Below are positions 40,501-47,518 of a DNA stretch of 64,000 nt, in pieces. The stretch is taken from contig NZ_FNCY01000002.1 in assembly GCF_900099695.1 (NCBI RefSeq), forward strand, positions 186,001-250,000. Reading direction: 5' to 3'. The translations under genes and the position numbers were made by a program. The notes under the pieces are model-generated. The model made no database searches. It worked only from the letters and a program-made list of their open reading frames with translations, and was not told the DNA's origin. The stretch comes from Propionivibrio dicarboxylicus. Its GTDB lineage: Bacteria > Pseudomonadota > Gammaproteobacteria > Burkholderiales > Rhodocyclaceae. The first letter of the stretch is position 1, and every line of letters begins with the position of its first letter.

Positions 40501-41022
40501 CGTCAGCGCGATCGCGAGGAGTTTCGAGAAGGCGACTTTCGGCACTTCGAGCTTGTCGTCCGGCGTCGGCAGACCGCCCTCGACGACGTGGAAAACACCG
40601 GCCGTCGTGCGCCGGTCGTTGGCCGGATTGTGCAGCACGCCGTTGCGCAGGCGATAGCTCGACAAGAGCGGCGACTTGAATTTGTCGGCGTCATGCGGCA
40701 GCGACAGCCCGCGTGCCAGCCCCGACTGATCGAGCACCAGCGTCCGCCGCGGCAGCGACGGCGCCGAACCGGTGTCGGCGAGGTATTCCTTGAGGAAGTT
40801 CTGAATCCGGGCATCGGTGGCGCAGAGCCGATCCGACAGGCGCCGGCTCAGTTCGCGCTGGCGCGCCAGAATCGGTGAAACCAGGCTCGAAATATCGGCG
40901 CCGTGGGCGCCATCGCTCAGCGGCAGATCCAAGAGCGCCAAGCGCAGATTGATAGCGGCATGAAGATCCTCCCCGCACAGGGAAGGCGCATTCGACACAG
41001 TTGCTTTTGCAGCGACATCCAT
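37579..41022 (-). CDS. Probable PPi-type phosphoenolpyruvate carboxykinase
   Basis: The protein is very large (about 1147 residues), soluble and monodomain-looking. I assign it to the diphosphate-dependent PEPCK family known from Entamoeba and Propionibacterium, which interconverts oxaloacetate and PEP using PPi/Pi instead of a nucleotide. Support comes from the unusual length (family about 1150), a P-loop-like SGGGKS at residues 485-490 following CHKPSTV, and the downstream HRLILSAARSMGS, YHKPEWGND and FCLRHDF blocks, which I recall from that family. I could not align it, and no ATP- or GTP-type PEPCK kinase motif is present. The start is uncertain: the ATG at 41022 gives the family-like beginning, and GTG/ATG at 41058/41055 are alternatives with GGAGG too close. 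It is divergent from a gamma-carbonic anhydrase. Confidence 0.62.
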   Translation of the reverse strand: MDVAAKATVSNAPSLCGEDLHAAINLRLALLDLPLSDGAHGADISSLVSPILARQRELSRRLSDRLCATDARIQNFLKEYLADTGSAPSLPRRTLVLDQSGLARGLSLPHDADKFKSPLLSSYRLRNGVLHNPANDRRTTAGVFHVVEGGLPTPDDKLEVPKVAFSKLLAIALTPPEDSMRLPYTANAATPGACFVSLLLRPLVVPAVPGFTTEKRMEVRFFVPGGLVSNLDFVESIFGNGGDPYLPENDASLDPDGWTGHTGCVILAPHLTHVPKHLLGLPHWDDATERQRRDGMCYKSDTELYNNGSAFKICARDARGVIVTVIADNYFGYCKKEVKTQISYSANLYGLAEEEHAGGALVFPSYNEGLEYVDNSAGDAYKFADVLARDPQRFALQPEGYALDREQSHIVLVPEKSTYSLRTQTVSWAQADGTRASIKLRADKTYMGPNGYRIHMEPTSPDRRVWSLVGTSPEVTSCHKPSTVSGGGKSEISKALSDAILAGAVYVADLEKDMDAVTEIFARDFSDRFRDPKKNGVDHRLILSAARSMGSVIKLLTPSADYTDEYNAWLNAIPQHVKELVFVVKRYHKPEWGNDWRSHYSVDIINGRLGNALRLDGNKLVANTLRVGFQKDGSWRIFCLRHDFHPACKVQTEDDITASVVAPAGVVPGTAGNLSRKIIENCERRLFQRPDDAIHRGYDHQAEADIAEPDTFISNFEPLNKNDAQELVDDVIGFSAYTEPMQRLIAGAAGAPDGTSPQYFVSSAHPRMVDGKPSKNPRYLQLRPDVANPKAPASAELAMRLFRKQSVQAPMVTPVHVVAAGRRNNPPEEGVRPLCTYNPLHYMELPELFIEFISSMTGKSPSTTGAGSEGALTKGPFNALPAVIDLNAAFVSFALTGYDGWVSSAGYVGPNVRVDHDVSLLVPEVFARMSPEERSAENLIALGALERVADFEHEGKPVLASRLGYRMTARFAAIYFGRIFLHPHSVFTDEMLRPELQDMDVFAESMANIVATHERVAESYFKDGTIALACPPLKALLEIMAYGKTAEGYGLDAPQVRAQFTRESVLASDWYAARLDAKQQADEARLKQAVASLYDFIDAADNGEVVNRLGLVARRTQVQAERVRVGGGDYRSSLIGTLGVQPLAQKS

Positions 41023-41130
41023 AGTTCGCATCCAATCAACATAACAAGAAAACATCACCCTCCACGCACCCGGGCGCGGAGCAAGACCCGGCAGACCCTG
41101 CCGGCCGAACTCGCCTCAAATGGCCTGACC

Positions 41131-41158
41131 AGTTTACCACATTCGAACTTCCATACAA
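41131..41158 (-). promoter_or_regulatory. Candidate sigma-70 promoter of the PEPCK-like gene
   Basis: On the minus strand, TTGTAT (41158-41153) and TAAACT (41136-41131) are 16 bases apart, about 110 bases upstream of the preferred start. Confidence 0.4.
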
Positions 41159-41234
41159 GTTACCGTACCATGAAACGGCCGCAACGCCAAAAGCCACGTC
41201 GGCGACACGGATTAGCACCAGGCACGGCAAGGCT

Positions 41235-41263
41235 TTGCCGGCATCGGCAGCGACCGCTATACT
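41235..41263 (+). promoter_or_regulatory. Sigma-70 promoter of the gamma-carbonic anhydrase gene
   Basis: TTGCCG (41235-41240) and TATACT (41258-41263) are exactly 17 bases apart, about 70 bases upstream of the ATG. Confidence 0.6.
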
Positions 41264-41330
41264 CACTCTCCCCAGCCCGCCCGGCGCGCCATGCCGGCGC
41301 GATCCCTCCACTCAAAACATCATCAACACC

Positions 41331-41852
41331 ATGCCTGTTTACGCCCTCGGCTCCCTCGCCCCCGAACTCGATCCGCAAAGCTGGATCGCCCCCAATGCCA
41401 CGGTCATCGCCCAGGTCGTCCTGAAAAAAGACGCCTCGATCTGGTGGAACTGCACCGTCCGCGGCGACACCGACCGCATCGTCATCGGCGAAGGCACCAA
41501 CATCCAGGACGGCAGCATCATCCACACCAATCGCGGCATCGTCGTCACGCTCGGCAACCGCGTCACCGTCGGCCACGGCGTCATCCTGCACGGCTGCACG
41601 ATCGGCGACCACTGCCTGATCGGCATGGGGGCGACGATCCTCAACCGCGTCAGCATCGGCCGCAACAGCATCGTCGGCGCCCATTCGCTGCTGCCCGAAG
41701 GCAAGCAATACCCCGAGCGCTCGCTGATCATGGGTTCGCCCGGCAGGGTCGTACGCGAACTCACCGACGAGGAAGTGGCACGACTGCCCGACAGCGCCGA
41801 ACGCTATATCGTCAACTGGAACCGCTACCGCAACGAACTGACGCCCGTTTGA
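41331..41852 (+). CDS. Gamma-class carbonic anhydrase family protein
   Basis: The 173-residue left-handed beta-helix protein has hexapeptide repeats (IVIGEGTNIQDGSIIHT, VTVGHGVILHG, CLIGMGATIL). The three metal-ligand histidines are recognisable in the HTN, GHG and LHGC contexts, and a C-terminal helix follows. It resembles YrdA/CaiE-type proteins; some hydrate CO2, others are inactive relatives. Divergence from the PEPCK-like gene suggests a role in CO2/bicarbonate balance (inference). The ATG at 41331 is preferred over upstream frame extensions because it gives the family MPVYALG start. Confidence 0.9.
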   Translation: MPVYALGSLAPELDPQSWIAPNATVIAQVVLKKDASIWWNCTVRGDTDRIVIGEGTNIQDGSIIHTNRGIVVTLGNRVTVGHGVILHGCTIGDHCLIGMGATILNRVSIGRNSIVGAHSLLPEGKQYPERSLIMGSPGRVVRELTDEEVARLPDSAERYIVNWNRYRNELTPV

Positions 41853-41857
41853 ACAAA

Positions 41858-41938
41858 AATCATTCGGTTTTCCGAATGATTATAGCGTCATAAATACGGA
41901 TTTCCGAACAACTGTATTGGTCCAGACAGAAAACCGGA
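41858..41938. promoter_or_regulatory. Phased dyad sites upstream of the sigma-54 promoter (enhancer candidate)
   Basis: Site 1 is TTCGGTTTTCCGAA (41863-41876), inside a longer perfect inverted repeat spanning 41858-41881. Site 2 is TACGGATTTCCGAA (41895-41908). A weaker third copy reads TCCGGTTTTCTGTC on the minus strand (41938-41925). Their centres are 32 and 30 bases apart, about three helical turns, as expected for cooperating DctD/NtrC-type activator dimers. Site 1 could alternatively be a terminator stem for the carbonic anhydrase gene, but it lacks a T tract. Confidence 0.6.
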
Positions 41939-41970
41939 ACCGCTTCAACGACTTGCAAATACAACACAAC

Positions 41971-41986
41971 TGGCATAAACCGTGCT
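41971..41986 (+). promoter_or_regulatory. Sigma-54 promoter of the DAACS symporter gene
   Basis: TGGCATAAACCGTGCT has the invariant GG and GC dinucleotides separated by ten bases and matches the TGGCAC-N5-TTGC consensus at the key positions. It lies about 80 bases before the ATG and downstream of the phased dyads. Confidence 0.7.
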
Positions 41987-42068
41987 CTAATGAATTGTGC
42001 TGCAGGTCGGGCTGCTCTGGTCGGCCAGCAACCTTGTGTGTAAAACAATTTAACTTAGGAGAGTGTCA

Positions 42069-43358
42069 ATGAAGCAACATACCAAGTTGTTGCTGGGCTT
42101 CATCTTCGGCGTAGCCCTCGGCCTGATCGGCTTTTACTATTTCCCGGCCAAGGAAATGGTCTTCATGGGTCGGGTGACCGAAGTATTCACCTTCGTCGGT
42201 GCGATCTTCCTGCGCATGATCTTCATGGTGACCATTCCGCTGATCCTCGCCGCGCTGATGCTCGGCACCATGGAACTCAGCCAGGGGACGGGCGGTTTCG
42301 GCAAAGTCGGTAGCCGTTGCCTGATCTTCACGGTCGTGCTCAGCGGCATCGCCGCCTGTATCGCGCTGTTCACCACGAACACCCTGAAGCCGGGTGCCGG
42401 CCTCGTGTTCGACAAGGCTGCGCTGGCTGCGAACTCTGGCGTGCTGACCATCGCCAAGAACGCGACCGCGGCGAAGGACAAGCCCTGGTTCCAGTACCTC
42501 GTTGACCTCCTGCCGCAAAACCCGATCGACTCGGCGGCACGGGCCTTCCAGGGCGAAATCATCGCCATGATGGTCTTCGCGCTGTTCTTCGGCTGGGCAC
42601 TCAGCACGGTCATCAAGGAAGAAAATCACCCGATGACCAAGGTCCTCGACGCGATCTTCCAGGCCTGCATGAAGATCATCGCCGTCGCCATCCAACTCGC
42701 GCCGGTCGCCATCTTCTGTATCGTCTTCAACACCGCCTACCGCATGGGCGCCGGCTTCCTCGGCAACGTCGCCTACTTCGCGTTCGTCGTCGTGCTCGGT
42801 CTGCTCATCCAGTTCTTCGTGGTGTACAGCATCGTCCTGATCACGATCGGCAAGACCAATCCGTTCGCCTTCTACAAGCAGTGCCGCGAGGTCTACGTCT
42901 ATGCCTTCTCGACGGCATCGTCGAACGCCACGCTGCCGGTCGCGCTGAAGTGCGCCACGGACGTGCTCAAGATCCCGCCCCGCATCGCCCGCTTCGTCAT
43001 CACCATCGGCGCGTCCGCCAACCAGAACGGTTCGGGCCTGTATGAAGGCGTTGTCGTGCTGTTCATGGCCCAGGTCTTCAGCGTTGATCTGACCGTCGGA
43101 CAACAGGTCCAGGTCGTTCTGATGTCCATGCTCGCCGGTGTCGGCACGGCCGGTATCCCCGGCGGTTCGCTGCCGCTGATCGTGGTGCTGATGGTTAACG
43201 TCGGTGTTCCGGCCGAAGGTATTGGCCTGATCCTCGGCGTCGATCGCTTCCTCGACATGTGCCGTACGACCCTGAACGTTGCCGGTGACCTGGTCATCGC
43301 CAAGCTGATCACGGAATCGGTCGGCCAGGAAGCCATCGACCAGCTTCACGCCTCCTGA
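42069..43358 (+). CDS. Dicarboxylate/amino acid:cation symporter (DAACS family)
   Basis: The 429-residue inner-membrane carrier has about eight helices and two hairpin loops. The first hairpin carries the serine-rich STASSNATLPV motif. The cation motif is NQNGS at residues 318-322 where classical members have NMDGT, so a coordinating aspartate is replaced by asparagine. The substrate region reads DMCRT with Asp396 and Arg399. An aspartate at this place recognises an amino group in glutamate/aspartate carriers, whereas E. coli DctA has serine, so acidic amino acids are possible substrates beside C4-dicarboxylates. AGGAG lies seven bases upstream of the ATG. A sigma-54 promoter, the adjacent dctBD-like genes and a strong terminator make it a regulated single-gene unit. 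Confidence 0.9.
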   Translation: MKQHTKLLLGFIFGVALGLIGFYYFPAKEMVFMGRVTEVFTFVGAIFLRMIFMVTIPLILAALMLGTMELSQGTGGFGKVGSRCLIFTVVLSGIAACIALFTTNTLKPGAGLVFDKAALAANSGVLTIAKNATAAKDKPWFQYLVDLLPQNPIDSAARAFQGEIIAMMVFALFFGWALSTVIKEENHPMTKVLDAIFQACMKIIAVAIQLAPVAIFCIVFNTAYRMGAGFLGNVAYFAFVVVLGLLIQFFVVYSIVLITIGKTNPFAFYKQCREVYVYAFSTASSNATLPVALKCATDVLKIPPRIARFVITIGASANQNGSGLYEGVVVLFMAQVFSVDLTVGQQVQVVLMSMLAGVGTAGIPGGSLPLIVVLMVNVGVPAEGIGLILGVDRFLDMCRTTLNVAGDLVIAKLITESVGQEAIDQLHAS

Positions 43359-43387
43359 TTTTCCAGGAATACGCAAACGCTTCAAGC

Positions 43388-43421
43388 AACGGCCCCGGGG
43401 CAACTCCGGGGCCGTTTTTTC
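43388..43421 (+). terminator. Rho-independent terminator after the symporter gene
   Basis: The stem ACGGCCCCGG (43389-43398) pairs with CCGGGGCCGT (43406-43415) and is followed by a run of Ts to 43420. Confidence 0.93.
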
Positions 43422-43449
43422 ACTCAAGACACCTGATCCGACGACGATC

Positions 43450-45318
43450 TTGACCCTGAGACAGCACCTGCAGATCCGCCACCCGCTGCGCCTGACGGCC
43501 CTCGTCAGCGCCTGCGCGCTGCTGATTGCCATGATCGCCTTCGCGACCTACCGCATCAGCCAGCAGATGGGCCTCGCCGAGATGCAGATCACCGGCCGGC
43601 ACCGGCTCGACCTCTACGCCGCCAGTCTGGAACGGGAGATCGTCAAATACGCCTACTTCCCCTCGACGCTGGGACTCGAACAAAGCGTCCTGCAATTGCT
43701 TACCCACCCCAACGACCCGAAGCTCGTCGCCAAGGTCAACAGCTTTCTCGAACAGGTCAATGAACGCGCCGGCACGCTATCGATCTACGTGATGGACAAC
43801 AAAGGACAGGTGCATGCCTCCAGCAACTGGCGCCGTCCGGACAGCTTCATCGGCGAAGACCTGTCATTCCGCTCCTATTTCCGCGACGCCATGGAAACCG
43901 GCACCGGCCGCTTCTTCGGCATCGGCACGACGCGCAGCGAACCCGGGTACTACCTTTCCTCGGCCGTCGAAAACCGCAACGGCACGCTCGGCGTCGCCAT
44001 CGTCAAAGTCAGTCTCGAACAACTCGAAAAATCCTGGACGACCGTCGAGACGCCGGTGCTCGTTTCCGACGAAAATGGCGTCGTCATCCTCACCTCGGTC
44101 CCCGACTGGAAATTCACGACGCTGCTGCCGCTCGACGACAGGACGCGCACAGCCTTCGACCGCACGCAGCAGTACAACCGCCGCGCCCTGCAATCGCTCG
44201 GCGTGCGCGAGATCAGCCGGCTCGGCAACGGCGCGCGCCTCGTCAATGTCGCCCGCCACAAGCAGGAACTCGTCTCGCCCTACCCGGTATCGGGCCGCTT
44301 CATGGAACAGTCGCTGCCGCTGCCCGGGACCAAATGGTCGCTGACCGTATTCACCCCGCTCGACGCCGTCGACGACATGAGCACCACGCGCGCCGCCGTC
44401 GCCGCCGTCTCGACGCTGCTGCTCTGCATCCTCGCCTTGCTCGTCAATCAACGCCGCCGTCATCTGCGCGACCTGCTCGCGGCGAGCCAGGCGCTGCAGA
44501 AAGCGCACGACGAACTCGAACGCAAGGTGGCGGAGCGCACTGCCGACCTGTCGTCGGCCAACCGCCAACTGCAGGAGGAAGTCGTCGAGCGCGTGCGCGC
44601 CGAACGCAGCCTGCGCGCGACCCAGGACGGCCTCATCCAGGCCGGCAAACTGGCGGTCATCGGCCAGTTGTCGACCGGTATCGCCCACGAACTCAACCAG
44701 CCGCTGGCAGCGCTGCGCACGCTGTCGGGCAACACCATGCGCTTCCTCGAACGCGGCGACGCGACGACGGCGCGCTCCAATCTCGAACGCATCGCCCAGA
44801 TCGTCGATCGCATGGGCCAGATCACCGGCCAGCTCAAGGCCTTTGCCCACAAATCGAGCGGCCGCCCGCAAGCCGTCGATGTGCGCCAGGTCGTCGCCCA
44901 TGCCGTCGCATTGCTCGACCAGCGCCTGAAAACCAGCGCTACCGAAATCCGCACCGATTTCCCCGACAGTCCGCTCGAAGCCTGGTGCGACCCGAACCGC
45001 CTCGAACAGGTCCTGATCAACCTTCTCGGCAACGCCCTCGACGCCATGGCCGGACTGGCTTCGCCGCGCATCGACATCAACGGTTGCGAAGAAGGCATGA
45101 TGATCCGCCTCGAAGTGCGCGACCACGGCCCTGGCCTCAGCGACGAGGCGCTGGCGCGGCTGTTCGAGCCCTTCTACACGACCAAGGAGGTCGGCGTCGG
45201 ACTCGGGCTCGGACTCACCATTTCCGCCGGCATCGTCAGCGACTTCGGCGGCACACTGACCGGCGACAACCACCCCGATGGCGGCGCCTGCTTCACGCTC
45301 GTCATTCCAAAGTCATAG
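43450..45318 (+). CDS. dctB: DctB-type membrane sensor histidine kinase
   Basis: The 622-residue kinase has an N-terminal helix (about residues 15-37), a periplasmic double-Cache sensor (about 45-300) and a second helix (about 313-335). A coiled-coil linker (about 345-395), the HisKA dimerisation domain with His413 in IAHELNQPL, and an ATPase domain with LINLLGNALDAM, DHGPGLS and GVGLGLGLTIS follow. This is the DctB architecture that senses C4-dicarboxylates and phosphorylates DctD. The start is a TTG with no clear ribosome site; later ATGs would delete the first helix. It sits 14 bases before dctD and 91 bases after the symporter. Confidence 0.9.
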   Translation: MTLRQHLQIRHPLRLTALVSACALLIAMIAFATYRISQQMGLAEMQITGRHRLDLYAASLEREIVKYAYFPSTLGLEQSVLQLLTHPNDPKLVAKVNSFLEQVNERAGTLSIYVMDNKGQVHASSNWRRPDSFIGEDLSFRSYFRDAMETGTGRFFGIGTTRSEPGYYLSSAVENRNGTLGVAIVKVSLEQLEKSWTTVETPVLVSDENGVVILTSVPDWKFTTLLPLDDRTRTAFDRTQQYNRRALQSLGVREISRLGNGARLVNVARHKQELVSPYPVSGRFMEQSLPLPGTKWSLTVFTPLDAVDDMSTTRAAVAAVSTLLLCILALLVNQRRRHLRDLLAASQALQKAHDELERKVAERTADLSSANRQLQEEVVERVRAERSLRATQDGLIQAGKLAVIGQLSTGIAHELNQPLAALRTLSGNTMRFLERGDATTARSNLERIAQIVDRMGQITGQLKAFAHKSSGRPQAVDVRQVVAHAVALLDQRLKTSATEIRTDFPDSPLEAWCDPNRLEQVLINLLGNALDAMAGLASPRIDINGCEEGMMIRLEVRDHGPGLSDEALARLFEPFYTTKEVGVGLGLGLTISAGIVSDFGGTLTGDNHPDGGACFTLVIPKS

Positions 45319-45331
45319 CACTGAATCCATC

Positions 45332-46675
45332 ATGACCGACACGCTCAAAGTCCTCATCATCGAAGACGACCCCGATGTCCGCCTCGGCTGCGAACAGGCG
45401 CTCCAACTCGAAGGTATCGCCACCGAGGCCGTCGACAGCGCCGAGGCCGCCAAACGCCGCGTCGGCCCGGACTTCCGCGGCATCATCGTCAGCGATATCC
45501 GTCTGCCGCGCATGGACGGCATGACCTTCCTGCGCCAGATCATGGCGCTCGATCCGGAACTGCCGGTCGTCCTGATCACTGGCCACGGCGACATCTCGAT
45601 GGCCGTGCAGGCGATGAAGGATGGCGCCCAGGACTTCATCCAGAAGCCCTTCCCGCCCGAATATCTCGTCGAGGTCGTCCGCCGCGCGCTCGAAAAGCGC
45701 CAGTTGATCCTCGAGAACCGCGAACTGCGCCACCGGCTCGAAGGCCGCGAGCAGATCGAGGCCCGCCTGATCGGCGACTCCGGCGCAATGAAGCGCGTGC
45801 GCCAGCTGATCGCCGGGCTCGCCGACAGCGCCGCCGACCTGCTGATTCAGGGCGAAACCGGCACCGGCAAGGAACTCGTCGCGCGCTGCCTGCACGAAGC
45901 GAGTCCGCGCCAGACCGGAAACTTCGTCGCCATCAACTGCGGCGGCCTGCCCGAAACGCTGTTCGAGAGCGAAATTTTCGGCCACGAAGCGGGCGCCTAT
46001 ACCGGCGCCAGCAAGCGCCGCATCGGCAAGATCGAGCACGCCAACGGCGGCACGCTCTTCCTCGACGAAATCGAGAGCATGCCGATGCCGATGCAGATCA
46101 AGCTGCTGCGCGTCCTGCAGGAACGCTCGCTCGAACGCCTCGGCTCGAATACCACGATTCCGATCGATTGCCGCGTCATCGCCGCCACCAAGGAAGACCT
46201 GCTGGCGCTCTCGGAACAGGGCCGTTTCCGCAGCGACCTCTACTACCGCCTCAGCGTCGCGACGCTGATGCTGCCCTCGCTGCGCGAACGGCGCGAGGAC
46301 ATCCCGCTGCTGTTCCAGCACTTCCTGATGCAGGCCGCGGCACGTCACGGACGCCCGGTGCCGCCAACCGACGCGGCGCGCAGCAACACCTTGCTCGGCT
46401 ACCACTGGCCCGGCAACGTGCGCGAACTGCGCAACGTCGCCGACCGCTGCGTCCTCGGCATCGAAGCCAGCGCCCCGCCCTTCGGCAACGACAGCGACGA
46501 CAAGCCGCGCCCGCTCTCGGAGACGGTCGAAGCCTTCGAGCGCGCGCTGATCGCCGACGCGCTCAAGCGCCATCAGGGGAGCCTCGCGCGCAGCGCCGAA
46601 GCGCTTGGCATTCCGAAGACAACCCTGCACGACAAGATCCGCAAGTACGGATTGTCGGACACCGGCACCGCCTGA
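45332..46675 (+). CDS. dctD: DctD-type sigma-54-dependent response regulator
   Basis: The 447-residue regulator has a receiver domain (phosphoacceptor Asp55 in IIVSDIRLPRMDG), a central AAA+ domain (Walker A GETGTGKE at 174-181) and a C-terminal Fis-type helix-turn-helix (EALGIPKTTLHDKI). The sigma-54 contact loop is GAYTGA at 221-226, a tolerated phenylalanine-to-tyrosine variant of GAFTGA. It almost certainly activates the sigma-54 promoter at 41971-41986 through the dyads upstream of it (inference from adjacency and motif type). The ATG lies 14 bases after dctB. Confidence 0.92.
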   Translation: MTDTLKVLIIEDDPDVRLGCEQALQLEGIATEAVDSAEAAKRRVGPDFRGIIVSDIRLPRMDGMTFLRQIMALDPELPVVLITGHGDISMAVQAMKDGAQDFIQKPFPPEYLVEVVRRALEKRQLILENRELRHRLEGREQIEARLIGDSGAMKRVRQLIAGLADSAADLLIQGETGTGKELVARCLHEASPRQTGNFVAINCGGLPETLFESEIFGHEAGAYTGASKRRIGKIEHANGGTLFLDEIESMPMPMQIKLLRVLQERSLERLGSNTTIPIDCRVIAATKEDLLALSEQGRFRSDLYYRLSVATLMLPSLRERREDIPLLFQHFLMQAAARHGRPVPPTDAARSNTLLGYHWPGNVRELRNVADRCVLGIEASAPPFGNDSDDKPRPLSETVEAFERALIADALKRHQGSLARSAEALGIPKTTLHDKIRKYGLSDTGTA

Positions 46676-46735
46676 ACGGCGACGAACGATCCGACGCCGG
46701 CACGGTCCGAAGCCCATCACCCTCAGGAGTCCGCC

Positions 46736-47503
46736 ATGAAACGCCTGCCGAAACTCTCGCTGCTGTTGTCGCTGTGGATCACCCTGCCCTTGGCCTGCGC
46801 CCTGCCCGCCGCTGCCGCCGACATCAGCCTGCTGAGCGGCGGCGCCGTCGAACCCGGCATCGTCGCCTTCGCCGCGCTGGTCAAACGTGAACTCGGCCAC
46901 GACCTGAAGATCCAGTTCAATACCGCACCGCAGATCGCCAAACGCCTGGCCGCCGGGGAAACCTGGGACATCCTCGTCTCGCCGCCGGCGGTGATCGACG
47001 CGGCGCAGAAGGACGGCAAGATCCTTGCCGACGGCCGCACCCAGGTCGGACGCGTCGGCGTCGGCATCGTCGTGCGCGAGGCGCTGCCAGCACCGGTCAT
47101 CGGCTCGGCCGAAGCGCTCAAGGAGGCGCTGATGCGTGCCGACTCGGTCGTCTATAACTCGGCCTCGACCGGACTCTATCTCGACCGGCTGTTCGCACAA
47201 CTCGGGCTGAGCGACGCCCTGCGCCCGAAGACGACGCGCTACCCGGACGGTGCCTCGGTGATGGAACACGTCATCCACGGCAAGGGACAGGAGATCGGCT
47301 TCGGCGCCATCACCGAGATCGGCCTCTATACGAGCAAGGGCTTGCGCTACGTCGGTCCGCTGCCGGCCGAAACGCAAAATTACACCCGCTACGATGCCGC
47401 CATCATGACCGGCGCCAAGCAGGGCAGCGCCGCCGCCGACGTGCTCAAGCTGCTGGCGACGCCGGCCGCGCGCGCGGCCTTCACCGCCGCCGGCATCGAC
47501 TGA
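46736..47503 (+). CDS. Orphan ModA-like periplasmic substrate-binding protein
   Basis: The 255-residue protein has a Sec signal (cleavage near AAAAD, about residue 28) and a class II binding fold of the molybdate-binding type (LLSGGAVEPGIVAF opening, APQIAKRLAAGE, DGASVMEHV). No permease or ATPase gene is adjacent, so it is not an obvious part of a complete importer. Many family members bind other small anions or organic acids. It follows dctD after 60 bases with an AGGAG site and may be a sensor accessory or share a remote permease. Confidence 0.8.
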   Translation: MKRLPKLSLLLSLWITLPLACALPAAAADISLLSGGAVEPGIVAFAALVKRELGHDLKIQFNTAPQIAKRLAAGETWDILVSPPAVIDAAQKDGKILADGRTQVGRVGVGIVVREALPAPVIGSAEALKEALMRADSVVYNSASTGLYLDRLFAQLGLSDALRPKTTRYPDGASVMEHVIHGKGQEIGFGAITEIGLYTSKGLRYVGPLPAETQNYTRYDAAIMTGAKQGSAAADVLKLLATPAARAAFTAAGID

Positions 47504-47518
47504 GCGCCGACGCCGGTT

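Larger units (their letters stand above)
41023..41330. other. 308-base divergent intergenic region
   Basis: It separates the PEPCK-like gene (minus) from the carbonic anhydrase (plus) and holds a promoter candidate for each, described separately. It is AT-richer than the genes around 41131-41165. I see no RNA gene or repeat in it. Confidence 0.5.

Noticed and set aside
37555..40878. An 1107-codon open frame on the plus strand opposite the PEPCK-like gene
   Set aside because: It has the same antisense composition and no ribosome site or domain. The minus-strand frame has proper protein character and length.
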